A stretch of 26,478 nucleotides of DNA from Candidatus Nomurabacteria bacterium (GCA_943354745.1 CALRDB010000009.1:1-26478); one strand, 5' to 3'. Positions 1 to 7,216 are shown, counted from the first letter of the stretch. Program-made: numbers and translations. Notes: generated from the sequence alone by a model not told the origin.

Positions 1-2
1 TC

Positions 3-791
3 CTTTCCGGCGGCGAAATACTCGTCGCGGTATACACCACAGGACACGTCCAGCCCGGGCTTCTTCGGAAGGACGGAACACTTTTTACGCTCGAAATGAC
101 CAGCGCGGGAAACGGTATCCGCAACTTCGGCAGTATGAAGAATGTCAAAAGTCCTATTTGCGTGGTGCGGGCAGACCACGGCATATTTCAGGAATCCCTT
201 GATACCAATGCGCATCGGGACAAGGCGGTACTCTACGAAACGGTGAAGGAGGTGCGTCCTCCGGAGCGCGGGACCATGACGCGGATAGGGAAGTTTGGCT
301 TCGGAGACCCTCGCGTACCGGAGGGCGATATTGAAATGCCGAAAGCCGACATGCTTCCGGCAGAAGATGTATTCAATGAGTCCAGACTGTTTAACCGCAT
401 GGAACGCGTTCCAGGCGATGACGAGCTGTTACAGGCTGTGACGAATCCTCAAGAAAAAGAATACGTTCGGGAGTTTCTTATCCATAACCGCACTATCTTG
501 AGCTACTACACTGCACATGCGGACGTGTTCAACCGGATTGCAGATGGTATCGAGAGTGGCCCGGTTTCCCACAACGAGTTCGCCATCGCAGAGCAGGAGC
601 TGTTACGTCTCGCAAGTACCCTGGAAGCATACGCCGACGCGAACAACCTCGACGAGGGGTATGTGCAGTCCAAAGCCATCTTAGAGAGACACAACGTCAG
701 GCTCCTAACCAAAATGCCTAGCGATATAGGGATTGCAATCCGGCATAATACCGTGGTGCTTCGAAGTCGCTGGGAGAAGTCGAGAAGGTGA
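3..791 (+). CDS. Hypothetical protein, 5'-truncated by the window edge
   Basis: The frame is open from the first bases of the window to the TGA stop, so about 262 C-terminal residues are visible and the true start probably lies upstream. The Met at position 96 is an internal possibility, but the 31 codons before it read as ordinary protein (LSGGEILVAVYTTG...). No signal peptide or membrane segment is visible. The C-terminal half is rich in Glu, Leu and Ala and looks helical. I recognise no family or catalytic motif. It runs convergently to rplT, and the two share the terminator at 828-857. The open frame is solid; the function is unknown. Confidence 0.6.
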   Translation, partial: LSGGEILVAVYTTGHVQPGLLRKDGTLFTLEMTSAGNGIRNFGSMKNVKSPICVVRADHGIFQESLDTNAHRDKAVLYETVKEVRPPERGTMTRIGKFGFGDPRVPEGDIEMPKADMLPAEDVFNESRLFNRMERVPGDDELLQAVTNPQEKEYVREFLIHNRTILSYYTAHADVFNRIADGIESGPVSHNEFAIAEQELLRLASTLEAYADANNLDEGYVQSKAILERHNVRLLTKMPSDIGIAIRHNTVVLRSRWEKSRR

Positions 792-827
792 CCTTTTAGC
801 AGTAAGAAATGGTTGTGGCGTATTGCT

Positions 828-857
828 AAAAAAAAGCCCCGTTTCGGGGGCTTTTTT
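828..857. terminator. Bidirectional intrinsic terminator
   Basis: GCCCC and GGGGC pair around a six-base loop. An A-run on the left becomes a T-run of eight on the minus strand, and a T-run of six follows on the plus strand. It sits between the convergent plus-strand gene ending at 791 and rplT ending at 874, so it can stop transcripts from both sides. Confidence 0.9.
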
Positions 858-873
858 ATCTTCTACCTTCTTG

Positions 874-1218
874 CTATTTAACTTGGCTGACCACTCGTTC
901 AAATGTCTTCGGTTCGTCTTTGGCCAGGGTGGCGAGAATCTTGCGGTCAATCGTAATTCCCTTGACCTTGAGTGCATGGATGAACTTACTGTAGGAGAGT
1001 CCGAGGGGTCGGGTAGCTGCATTGATGCGGATATTCCAAAGTGCGCGGTAATCACCTTTCTTGTCTTTTCGGTGAGCGAAGGAGTATTTACCGGCGTGCA
1101 CATACGCGTCCCATGCCATACGCTCTTTGGTCGAGCGGCCATGACGATAGCCCTTGGTCTTCTTGAGCAAGGTTCGGCGGAACTTTAAGGCGTTTGTGGC
1201 TTTTTTGACTCGTGACAT
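874..1218 (-). CDS. rplT: 50S ribosomal protein L20
   Basis: This 114-residue basic protein binds 23S rRNA early in assembly of the large subunit. It has the usual family length and the typical L20 content: N-terminal MSRVKKATNALKFRRT, then GYRHGRSTKERMAWDAYVHAG and a C-terminal globular part with LGLSYSKFIHALK. It is the last gene of infC-rpmI-rplT, a conserved bacterial order, and ends at the terminator at 828-857. In E. coli L20 represses this operon; no equivalent site could be assigned here. The gap to rpmI is filled by a CGAAT/ATTCG fold-back array that begins about nine bases upstream of the ATG. Confidence 0.98.
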   Translation of the reverse strand: MSRVKKATNALKFRRTLLKKTKGYRHGRSTKERMAWDAYVHAGKYSFAHRKDKKGDYRALWNIRINAATRPLGLSYSKFIHALKVKGITIDRKILATLAKDEPKTFERVVSQVK

Positions 1219-1227
1219 AAATGTATA

Positions 1228-1335
1228 TGCGAATATCCGAATGGGGGACGAATCTGCGAATAGTTACGAATAAGATCTTCTGACTTTTCTGATTCGCATC
1301 TATTCGTATATTCGAATAAATTCGTTGATTCGCAT
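1228..1335. repeat. CGAAT/ATTCG fold-back array A (rpmI-rplT gap)
   Basis: Five CGAAT words in the left half, spaced about 8-11 bases, are mirrored by five ATTCG words in the right half, around an unrelated centre. The two halves can pair as a long imperfect hairpin. The array fills almost the whole gap between rpmI and rplT. Its start (atgcgaatatccgaatg) matches arrays B and C. Confidence 0.9.
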
Positions 1336-1343
1336 GATAATTC

Positions 1344-1523
1344 TTATTGTAAAAAGCGGGCGATATCTCCTTTCTTCATGTGGAGCTGGACCATACGCTT
1401 TCGGCCAAGTTGCGACCGGCGTCTTGCCTTCGCGTTGAAGTGGTTCTGCCCTTTGCCACGCATCAAGATCTTGCCGTTCTTGGTGACCTTGAGTCGTTTG
1501 GTAAATGATTTGTTTGTCTTCAT
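1344..1523 (-). CDS. rpmI: 50S ribosomal protein L35
   Basis: The reverse strand reads a 59-residue protein beginning MKTNKSFTKRLKVTKNGKI and ending in a TAA stop. It carries the hallmark central segment with FNAKARRRSQLGRKR. L35 is a small, very basic protein of the large ribosomal subunit; the usual length is about 60-66, so this copy is complete. It lies between infC and rplT as in most bacteria. Both flanking gaps carry a CGAAT/ATTCG array, an unusual arrangement inside a ribosomal operon. Confidence 0.96.
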   Translation of the reverse strand: MKTNKSFTKRLKVTKNGKILMRGKGQNHFNAKARRRSQLGRKRMVQLHMKKGDIARFLQ

Positions 1524-1530
1524 AAATAGT

Positions 1531-1638
1531 ATGCGAATATCCGAATGAGAACGAATCTGCGAATAATTGCGAATAAGATTTCCTGGCTTTTCCGATTCGT
1601 AGCTATTCGTATATTCGAATAGATTCGTTAATTCGTAT
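1531..1638. repeat. CGAAT/ATTCG fold-back array B (infC-rpmI gap)
   Basis: Five CGAAT words on the left and five ATTCG words on the right flank a short centre. Much of it matches array A, with scattered differences. It runs from just after the infC stop to just before the rpmI start. Confidence 0.9.
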
Positions 1639-1640
1639 TG

Positions 1641-2153
1641 TTACGCTTTTTCGATGATGATGGTGAGTCCTTTCGGTCCTTTCTTTACAGGATCGGCGAT
1701 TTTGTATTCCATCGGGATGAGCTTTAAGATTCGCTCTAGTCGTTCCTGTAGGAATTTAAACTCCATGTACTTGGACCGGCCGATGAGGAAGAGGTCTATT
1801 TTTACCCGATTTCCTTCGCTAATCCATTCACCGACTCGTTTCGCTTTCAGTTCAAGGTCGTGTTCGCTCGTACCTATCTTTATTTGGATACTTTTGACCT
1901 CGACGGTATGTACTTTGGCTTTTGCGACCTTCTGTTTCTTGTTTTCAGCGTACTGAAACTTACCATAATCCATGATTTTTGCAACCGGAGGCGTTGCGTT
2001 CGGGGATATCTCAATCAAATCGAGGCCAGATTCAGTGGCCTTACTTAGGGCTTCCTGAAGAGTAATTACTCCGATGTTTTCTCCCTCAGGTCCGATAACC
2101 CGAAGTTCGGGGGCTCGTATCTGATGATTTATTCTAATGCGTATAGTGCTCAA
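1641..2153 (-). CDS. infC: Translation initiation factor IF-3
   Basis: IF-3 binds the 30S subunit, blocks premature 50S joining and proofreads the start codon. The N-domain begins RINHQIRAPELRVIGPEGENIG, a linker carries DYGKFQYAENKKQK, and the C-domain holds VEVKSIQIKIGTSEHDLELK and RVGEWISEGNRVKI. The length of up to 170 residues is normal. There is no ATG or GTG between the upstream in-frame TAA and the conserved N-terminus. The choices are TTG at 2151-2153 (used here) or the ATA and ATT codons just inside. AUU starts on infC are known for autoregulation in other bacteria. The first gene of the infC-rpmI-rplT operon. Confidence 0.97.
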   Translation of the reverse strand: MSTIRIRINHQIRAPELRVIGPEGENIGVITLQEALSKATESGLDLIEISPNATPPVAKIMDYGKFQYAENKKQKVAKAKVHTVEVKSIQIKIGTSEHDLELKAKRVGEWISEGNRVKIDLFLIGRSKYMEFKFLQERLERILKLIPMEYKIADPVKKGPKGLTIIIEKA

Positions 2154-2235
2154 GGTCGGAAATGATTAAGTATGGCCCTATTTATATCACAGAACCTGAC
2201 TAAAGCAAAGACTTTATGATGTAACCGTCCACACC

Positions 2236-2359
2236 TGTCATTCCTTTGGAAAACGGAGTAGTCGTAGACTGGGGAATCCAGTGCCTCATAAGACTTTTCT
2301 GGACCCCCGTCTACCCGCCGTAGCCGTTTTGGCATCGGCGGGCCTACGCAGGAGTGATA
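2236..2359. repeat. Dispersed intergenic repeat, TGTCATTCC-ended, copy 1
   Basis: The stretch upstream of infC begins TGTCATTCC, contains GGAATCCAG then CTGGACCCCCG, and ends CTACGCAGGAGTGATA, so its ends are near-inverted copies. A related 131-bp element lies at 4064-4194. No gene is apparent in 2154-2419, and this element is its main content. Confidence 0.55.
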
Positions 2360-2419
2360 AAATCCGACACAGAACCATGGCGAAAAATAAGCCTTCTTCC
2401 TGAGGTGTGGAGAGTTACT

Positions 2420-3940
2420 TTATGACTTCGAGTACTTCTCTCTTATATAACGCGAAAAGTGTTCAGGATTCAGTTTCTCTCCCGTAATATTGAGTATAAG
2501 GTCGTCAGCAGAATGGTATTTACCGTGACGGTGGATACACACTCGAAGCCATTCTCTGAGTGTTTTCAAGTCACCTTTGGCAATTCTTTTGTCGAGGTCA
2601 GGAATTTCTTTTCGCACTGTATTCCAGAGTTGTGCGGAGTAAAGGTTACCGAGTGTGTACGTAGGGAAGTAGCCGATATAGCCGGAAGACCAATGGACAT
2701 CTTGCAAGACGCCTTCGGCATCATCTTTTGGAGTAATACCAAGATATTCACGGTAGCGCTCATTCCATAGTCTCGGAAGGTCTCGTGCCTCAATCGCACC
2801 TTCAATGAGTGCTTTCTCCAGTTCGAATCGGATAATGATGTGGAGGTTGTAGGTTACTTCGTCTGCCTCGACACGAATTGGAGTTGCTTTCACCCGACAG
2901 AGCGATCGGTAGAATGCACCCAGTGGGGAAGTGAAGGCTTTTGGAAATGTTTTCTGTAGTCGAGGATACCAGTGTTTCCAGAACGGAAGTGAACGTCCAA
3001 CAAGGTTTTCCCACAAACGAGACTGTGATTCGTGAATGCCGAGCGAGACGGCTTCCGCAAGCGGTGTGCCAAAATGTTCATGAGGAAGTCCTTGTGCATA
3101 GAGTGCGTGCCCCGTTTCGTGGAGAGTAGGGAAGATCGATTCAAGCGGATCTTTGAGGTTGTACCTTGTGGTAATGCGCACGTCATGTGGGTGGAAGTCG
3201 GTCGTAAAAGGATGCGCGCTTACATCTATTCGGCCGGCATCGAGATCGTACCCTATCGCTTTGGCGATTTCCGTATTAAACGCTATTTGTTTTTCAAGAG
3301 GGAATTGGGCTGATGTAGTATTGGTGCGCGGTCGCGCGCCGATGCTAGATTTACGGATTTGGGTAATGAAAGGAATCAAGAATTCTTTGAGATCCGTGAA
3401 GATGCGCTCAATTTCCGCGGACGTCATACCCGGTTCATAGGTATCGAGTAACGCGTCGTACGGAGAGACTTCATATCCCAAAAGCGTTGCCTCCTCTCGC
3501 TTCTTTGCGACGATTTTTTCAAGATACGGTGCAAACAAGGCAAAATTGTTTTTTGTCCGCGCTTCGACCCATACATGCTGTGCTTTCGAGGTAAGCTCGG
3601 CCATCTCTTTCACGAACGTTTCAGGAAGTTTCGAAGCTTTCTCGAAACTTCGCACTGTTTCGCGGACGATGGCGGCATCGTGCGGTTGTAGTTTCTTCGC
3701 GCTCAGCTTTTTTCCCAAACTGGATAAGAGCCCATCATGATCTATATTCAAAAATTGTGTATGGACAAGTCCAGCAAGTAGGGAAATACTTGAGGCTCTC
3801 GCGTCTGCTCCTTTCTTCGGCATGTATACCTCTTGGTCCCAGTGGAGTACCGAAATAGCAGAACTAAGATAGGAAAGCTCCCGAAGTCGTCCGGTGAGTA
3901 TCTCTACCTCGTTTGCTGATTTTTGATTCTTTGTTTTCAT
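2420..3940 (-). CDS. M32 family metallocarboxypeptidase (carboxypeptidase Taq type)
   Basis: A cytoplasmic zinc carboxypeptidase that removes C-terminal residues from peptides. All M32 signatures are present in order: HPF (243-245), DVRITT (253-258), HETGH (274-278, two His zinc ligands and the catalytic Glu), HESQS (303-307, Glu as third ligand), IRVEAD (355-360) and GVLQDVHW (410-417). The length of 506 matches the roughly 500 of the family. There is no signal peptide. It stands alone: the flanking gaps hold dispersed repeats. A TATAGT hexamer ends seven bases before the ATG, which would fit a leaderless transcript. A role in peptide recycling is an inference. Confidence 0.96.
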   Translation of the reverse strand: MKTKNQKSANEVEILTGRLRELSYLSSAISVLHWDQEVYMPKKGADARASSISLLAGLVHTQFLNIDHDGLLSSLGKKLSAKKLQPHDAAIVRETVRSFEKASKLPETFVKEMAELTSKAQHVWVEARTKNNFALFAPYLEKIVAKKREEATLLGYEVSPYDALLDTYEPGMTSAEIERIFTDLKEFLIPFITQIRKSSIGARPRTNTTSAQFPLEKQIAFNTEIAKAIGYDLDAGRIDVSAHPFTTDFHPHDVRITTRYNLKDPLESIFPTLHETGHALYAQGLPHEHFGTPLAEAVSLGIHESQSRLWENLVGRSLPFWKHWYPRLQKTFPKAFTSPLGAFYRSLCRVKATPIRVEADEVTYNLHIIIRFELEKALIEGAIEARDLPRLWNERYREYLGITPKDDAEGVLQDVHWSSGYIGYFPTYTLGNLYSAQLWNTVRKEIPDLDKRIAKGDLKTLREWLRVCIHRHGKYHSADDLILNITGEKLNPEHFSRYIREKYSKS

Positions 3941-3947
3941 AGTTGGT

Positions 3948-3953
3948 ACTATA
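3948..3953 (-). promoter_or_regulatory. Candidate -10 box, leaderless geometry (M32 gene)
   Basis: On the minus strand TATAGT ends seven bases before the ATG at 3940, placing the expected transcription start at or next to the start codon. The -35 region is weak (TATAGA at 17-bp spacing). Similar spacing is seen upstream of recG, hicB and the cupredoxin gene. Confidence 0.35.
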
Positions 3954-4063
3954 CACCGCTCGTTACTTTTTCTATAACAAAAGTGAAATCATGTGGAAGA
4001 GCGGAGGTTGGCGGATGAGCGGAATTTTTCCTACCTACTGTGAGTTACGAAACTCCCTGCTTC

Positions 4064-4194
4064 TGTCATCCTCGTGAATGTAACCGATTTCTGAGCGAGA
4101 TTTCGAGCTCTATAGAAATCGCAATGCCTGTGGTACGGGGATCCAGGTAGGGCCAATCGTATAGGTCTGGATTCCCGCCTACGCGGGAATGACA
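4064..4194. repeat. Dispersed intergenic repeat, TGTCATCC-ended, copy 2
   Basis: Starts TGTCATCC and ends GGGAATGACA, with GGATCCAG and CTGGATTCCCG inside. The last part forms a perfect hairpin, ATTCCCGC-CTAC-GCGGGAAT (4171-4190). It fills much of the 331-base gap between the M32 gene and the cold-shock gene; nothing gene-like is seen there. Confidence 0.6.
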
Positions 4195-4230
4195 ACCTAA
4201 AATGTTAGTTTCGTAATCCAAAGTACCTAA

Positions 4231-4264
4231 CAAAACACCCCCGCCGTGAGGCGGGGGTGTTTTG
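4231..4264 (-). terminator. Terminator of the cold-shock gene
   Basis: A perfect 15-bp stem (CAAAACACCCCCGCC and its complement) closes a four-base loop. It lies directly downstream of the stop of the minus-strand cold-shock gene. The T-tract is the stem's own TTTT followed by GTT, so it is modest. Confidence 0.85.
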
Positions 4265-4271
4265 ACAGGAG

Positions 4272-4469
4272 TTATGCTCGCTGTACGTTGACTGCGTTCA
4301 TTCCCTTCGGAGACTCTTCAGTCTCGAAAGAAACCTTATCTCCTTCCTGGAGATCGCTGAATTGCACACCTACGAGGGCCTTACTGTGAAAGAAAAGATC
4401 TTTCGAGAGGCCTTCGCCGGTAATGAATCCAAAACCTTTGTCAGTCAATTTCTTGATTGTTCCGGTCAT
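4272..4469 (-). CDS. Cold-shock domain protein (CspA family)
   Basis: A 65-residue single cold-shock domain that binds single-stranded RNA or DNA and acts as an RNA chaperone. RNP1 is seen as KGFGFITG (11-18) and RNP2 as LFFHS (25-29), followed by EGDKVSFE and a C-terminal NAVNVQRA. This is the usual complete length. It is divergent from smpB with a gap of about 100 bases and has its own strong terminator, so it is probably monocistronic. The 5' leader is at most about 100 bases, too short for a long CspA-type thermosensor. Confidence 0.95.
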   Translation of the reverse strand: MTGTIKKLTDKGFGFITGEGLSKDLFFHSKALVGVQFSDLQEGDKVSFETEESPKGMNAVNVQRA

Positions 4470-4536
4470 TTTTTTGGCTTCTAGTGATAATACAAAGACT
4501 TAGTGGTGAATCGACTTATTTCTACACGCGACTTTG

Positions 4537-4565
4537 TTGACAGAGATAGTAGCATATAGTCGTAT
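4537..4565 (+). promoter_or_regulatory. Candidate promoter for smpB
   Basis: A perfect -35 TTGACA (4537-4542) is followed after 17 bases by TCGTAT (4560-4565), a weak -10. Predicted transcription starts near 4572, after the first possible smpB ATG (4568). That favours the internal ATG at 4637. Confidence 0.45.
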
Positions 4566-4636
4566 TTATGTCAACCAATTCTACAAACGATGGGCTATGT
4601 AAGGAGAAAAGGCAAAAGTTTGCTAGTATAAACGGT

Positions 4637-5074
4637 ATGCTAATCGAAAATCGAAAAGCGCATTTCAACTATGAATATATTGAAAAATTCGATGCCGGTA
4701 TCGAGCTTTTTGGCTATGAAGTCAAATCCATCCGGTCTAAGCTAGGTTCTCTTGAGGGTTCATATGTTATCGTACGGGGGAATGAGGCTTTTTTGGTTGG
4801 TTCCTACATACCTGCTTTTCAACCAAAGAATGCCCCCAAGGGCTTTGAAGAGAGGCGAAATCGAAAACTACTTTTAACTAAAAAAGAGATACACACCCTC
4901 GCGGAAAACGAAACGAAGAAGGGGTTGACAATAGTGCCAATCTCAATGTACAATAAAGGACGAAAAATCAAGATAAGCATAGCCATCTCACGCGGCAAAA
5001 AGAAGTTTGATAAGCGGGAGACCATTAAGAAGCGAGAGACAGAACGGGATATGCAGCGGGAAATGAAAGGGTAA
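4637..5074 (+). CDS. smpB: SsrA-binding protein SmpB
   Basis: SmpB binds the tRNA-like end of tmRNA and delivers it to stalled ribosomes. The core is clear: ENRKAHFNYEYIEKFDAGIEL, then GYEVKSIRSKLGSLEGSYV, and the basic tail GKKKFDKRETIKKRE that enters the mRNA channel. The frame is open from an ATG at 4568 (168 residues). I prefer the ATG at 4637 (145 residues), because family members begin only a few residues before the NRKA motif and the likely promoter overlaps the upstream ATG. The tmRNA gene starts 75 bases downstream, pairing the two trans-translation partners. Confidence 0.96.
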   Translation: MLIENRKAHFNYEYIEKFDAGIELFGYEVKSIRSKLGSLEGSYVIVRGNEAFLVGSYIPAFQPKNAPKGFEERRNRKLLLTKKEIHTLAENETKKGLTIVPISMYNKGRKIKISIAISRGKKKFDKRETIKKRETERDMQREMKG

Positions 5075-5148
5075 GCACTTTGAAAACTACTGTCATTCGT
5101 CTTCAGCTCATGATTGATACTTCATGTTCTATCCTTCATTGTTTGGAG

Positions 5149-5551
5149 GGGGATGACAGGCATAGACATACGGTCACCTTCTTTCTGCGCATTGTGGAAC
5201 TCCAGTACTTCCTTAAACTGCTGGAACAATTAAGTGCAAAAACCTTAATTTCAAAAGCCAAGTCCATTGTCTCGCCGTATTTCGGCGGACATGAGCTCGC
5301 TTTCGCTTACGCTTCGGCGTAAGCGACGTCTATCTTCCCGACGTCCGATAGGGATACATAGGTGTTATATAATCGGAATCGAACGTGTCCACTTCTCGGC
5401 TCACGTTTTAACTTAAGAGAATCGGCATCAAGACGCTTCTGTTATTCTTTTAGTCTCGATGTTTAAAACCCGCAAGGGTAAAGAGTAACTACACAATGTA
5501 GAACCGGAAAAAAGAATCATGTGCACCCGAGTTCAATTCTCGGCATCTCCA
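5149..5551 (+). ncRNA. ssrA: Transfer-messenger RNA (tmRNA)
   Basis: Both ends form a tRNA-like domain. GGGGATG (5149-5155) pairs with CATCTCC (5544-5550) with one G-U pair, and A5551 is the discriminator; CCA is not encoded. The T-arm is perfect: CCGAG, loop TTCAATT, CTCGG (5527-5543). TTCTTT (5179-5184) can pair with AAAGAA (5511-5516) as part of helix 2. The tag frame most likely resumes at GCA 5236 and ends at TAA 5320-5322, giving 28 residues starting AKTLISK and ending FAYASA. The tag stop lies in a 10-bp UUCG-capped hairpin (5303-5326), matching the usual helix 5. The length of 403 is normal. It directly follows smpB. Confidence 0.88.
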
Positions 5552-5615
5552 CTCGATTCGCCTCTAAGAAGAGGCTCACTCGTGGTAAACCACTACAAAT
5601 ACACAACCTACAAAG
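5546..5615. repeat. 70-bp direct repeat, left copy, overlapping the tmRNA 3' end (att-like)
   Basis: This copy begins with the last six bases of ssrA (TCTCCA) and matches 6870-6939 with one C/T difference over 70 bases. It contains a small hairpin (GCCTCT-AAGA-AGAGGC). The difference lies in a second stem (GTGG/CCAC against GTGG/TCAC). The pair flanks the AT-rich gene at 5734-6729. A direct repeat at an ssrA 3' end is the classic mark of site-specific integration, but no recombinase is visible. Confidence 0.9.
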
Positions 5616-5628
5616 GGTTGTGTATTTG
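5596..5628 (+). terminator. Hairpin downstream of ssrA, possible terminator
   Basis: CAAATACACAACC and its exact complement pair over 13 bp with a seven-base loop, followed by a short T-rich stretch (ctttg). The left arm and loop are inside the 70-bp repeat, and the repeat ends exactly where the right arm begins. The second repeat copy therefore lacks the hairpin. The poor T-tract makes the terminator role tentative. Confidence 0.5.
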
Positions 5629-5733
5629 CTTTGAGCGAACACGCGAGGTCGCGAGTCGGGGTCGCGGAAATTTCCGAGCGACGGCTAGAAAATTATCCGT
5701 GACCGATTCTCGCCATATTCACATCTAAAAAAC

Positions 5734-6729
5734 CTATTTACAAGATAATGTAGTCTTAGAAAATATGCTCTGATAATCTTTGTTAGTAACATCACCTCTT
5801 TCATCAAGCGGTATCCTGTACTCATCTGTTTTTGCTGAAATACAGTAATAATCACCTAAATTTAGTTTAGCAGTTATCATGACAGATTGAGCCTTTGCAA
5901 GACAGCGCGTAGGTCCTGGTTCGCGAACTTCATTGATCAATTTTTGTACCTCCTGATTACTACAAAGACCTGTGTAGGATTCTTTGTTATTTTCCCAATA
6001 CGCCGAGATAATATCGCGAAGAGAAGAAATAACACTTTTAATCCTGGCATCTTTTGCTCTCAGACTAACATCGTCAGGATCATTCTTTACTCCTTGTACA
6101 GTCGTAGTTTTTGCCTCTCGTGCCTGTCGCTCCATCGTTCCAGCCTTTGTTTCTGTTACTTTAAATGAAGCTATCATGTCCTCCAAGATTTTAGTCTTCT
6201 CTTGGGAATTTTCAGCAGAATATGGCACTAAATTAAAACTGATAGTTCTTTTTCCAACATATGGAGTGTTGAGCACATAAACTTTTGTTAAAAGATTAGT
6301 TTTCGCAGAGATTTCATTTGTATCCCTTACAACAAACCAAATGATGCGATTGCCCCCTATTTCAGAAGTTCCAATTTCAGTAGGTTTATAGACTGACTTA
6401 ATTAAGTCTATATTTGCAATTTCGCTAGACACACCCACACCAAAAAGAACATTTTTTGGATTTGAAATATACTGATATACATTTCCGTTGAAAGTATCTT
6501 TACCTTTTGACAAATAAATATTCTTTGAGCTTTCCTTATAAACACTCCAATCATTCGGATATTGAAATTCATAAGAACCAAACTGATCACCAGAACTCAC
6601 AAAAGTCTTTAACTCATTTTGTGAAAAATATCCTTTACCGTCTAAATATACATATGATCCTCCAAACAAAATAACAATAACAAGTGCAATAACTAATAAT
6701 CTAACAAAACCCTTTTGGTTATTTTTCAT
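5734..6729 (-). CDS. Membrane-anchored protein with pilin-like C-terminal region
   Basis: A 331-residue protein. The N-terminus is MKNNQKGFVRLLVIALVIV, one hydrophobic segment (about residues 8-28) after a basic KGF start that recalls type IV pilin or signal-anchor leaders. The middle (about 45-195) contains FQYPNDWSVYKES, resembling the PsbP-like extracellular domains common in Parcubacteria. The C-terminal part (ARIKSVISSLRDIISAYWENN... YYCISAKTDEYRI) resembles the globular part of pseudopilins and has four Cys that may pair. It is visibly more AT-rich than its neighbours and is the only gene between the two 70-bp repeats, suggesting acquisition. The domain calls come from pattern only; the function is unproven. 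Confidence 0.75.
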   Translation of the reverse strand: MKNNQKGFVRLLVIALVIVILFGGSYVYLDGKGYFSQNELKTFVSSGDQFGSYEFQYPNDWSVYKESSKNIYLSKGKDTFNGNVYQYISNPKNVLFGVGVSSEIANIDLIKSVYKPTEIGTSEIGGNRIIWFVVRDTNEISAKTNLLTKVYVLNTPYVGKRTISFNLVPYSAENSQEKTKILEDMIASFKVTETKAGTMERQAREAKTTTVQGVKNDPDDVSLRAKDARIKSVISSLRDIISAYWENNKESYTGLCSNQEVQKLINEVREPGPTRCLAKAQSVMITAKLNLGDYYCISAKTDEYRIPLDERGDVTNKDYQSIFSKTTLSCK

Positions 6730-6869
6730 ACAGATAATTCTATCATGTAGAAAAAGAATAGTGACACGCGCCGTGGGGTAAATTAGACTACCTCTGCCTG
6801 CCTCCCCAAATCCGGTATGTAGATATACCGATTCTCCTCCTCAAACATAGTTCTGACTGCCTGCACAGT

Positions 6870-6939
6870 TCTCCACTCGATTCGCCTCTAAGAAGAGGCT
6901 CACTCGTGGTAAATCACTACAAATACACAACCTACAAAG
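6870..6939. repeat. 70-bp direct repeat, right copy
   Basis: Matches 5546-5615 with one mismatch in 70 bases. The flanks differ: tmRNA sequence on the left of copy 1, unrelated sequence here. The right boundary falls at the loop of the post-ssrA hairpin. Apart from this repeat, nothing gene-like is seen in 6730-7039. Confidence 0.9.
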
Positions 6940-7039
6940 ATGCTTTTTGTTTTCTTTGAAAAAGGAATAGAAGCTCTGAAGGCAATTCGTTCAAAAAGTC
7001 AGGCCAGTGTGGTAGAGTTGGGGGAACGAAAGGTTCCCA

Positions 7040-7216
7040 ATGTCAACAATTCACTGTCCCTATTGCCAAAGGCACATACAAGCTCGTGATTTCTATAGTC
7101 ACACGAGAGAATGCGAGGAAAAGCGCAGACAAACCGAGGGTTCATATTTTGCAGACGAATTTGATCGGCATCGCAATCAAGAGGCGAAGAGACAAGAGAG
7201 AAAAGAGGGGGAATAA
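7040..7216 (+). CDS. Small zinc-finger-like protein, 58 aa
   Basis: An open frame from ATG 7040 to TAA 7214-7216 encodes MSTIHCPYCQRHIQARDFYS... Cys6, Cys9, His21 and Cys25 form a C-x2-C-x11-H-x3-C pattern typical of a small zinc finger. The remainder (26-58) is very basic and acidic, probably helical. A terminator follows at 7246-7275, which supports a real transcript. It could bind nucleic acid or act as a ribosome-associated mini-protein; no specific family is recognised. No strong Shine-Dalgarno is seen. Confidence 0.65.
   Translation: MSTIHCPYCQRHIQARDFYSHTRECEEKRRQTEGSYFADEFDRHRNQEAKRQERKEGE

Noticed and set aside
874..1188. Plus-strand 151-residue frame opposite rplT
   Set aside because: It is an antisense shadow; the minus strand encodes unmistakable L20.
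2150..2335. 61-residue minus-strand frame upstream of infC
   Set aside because: It lies in the dispersed repeat with inverted ends and has no family features.
5080..5322. 80-residue protein between smpB and the tmRNA end
   Set aside because: The frame runs through the tmRNA 5' half and ends at the tag stop codon. Only the last 28 codons (the tag) are meaningful.
5519..5728. 69-residue open frame after ssrA
   Set aside because: It covers the tmRNA T-arm, the direct repeat and the hairpin; there is no protein-like pattern.
5546..6939. Complete integrative element or prophage
   Set aside because: Only one gene lies between the repeats; there is no integrase, excisionase or phage gene, so only an att-like cassette is supported.
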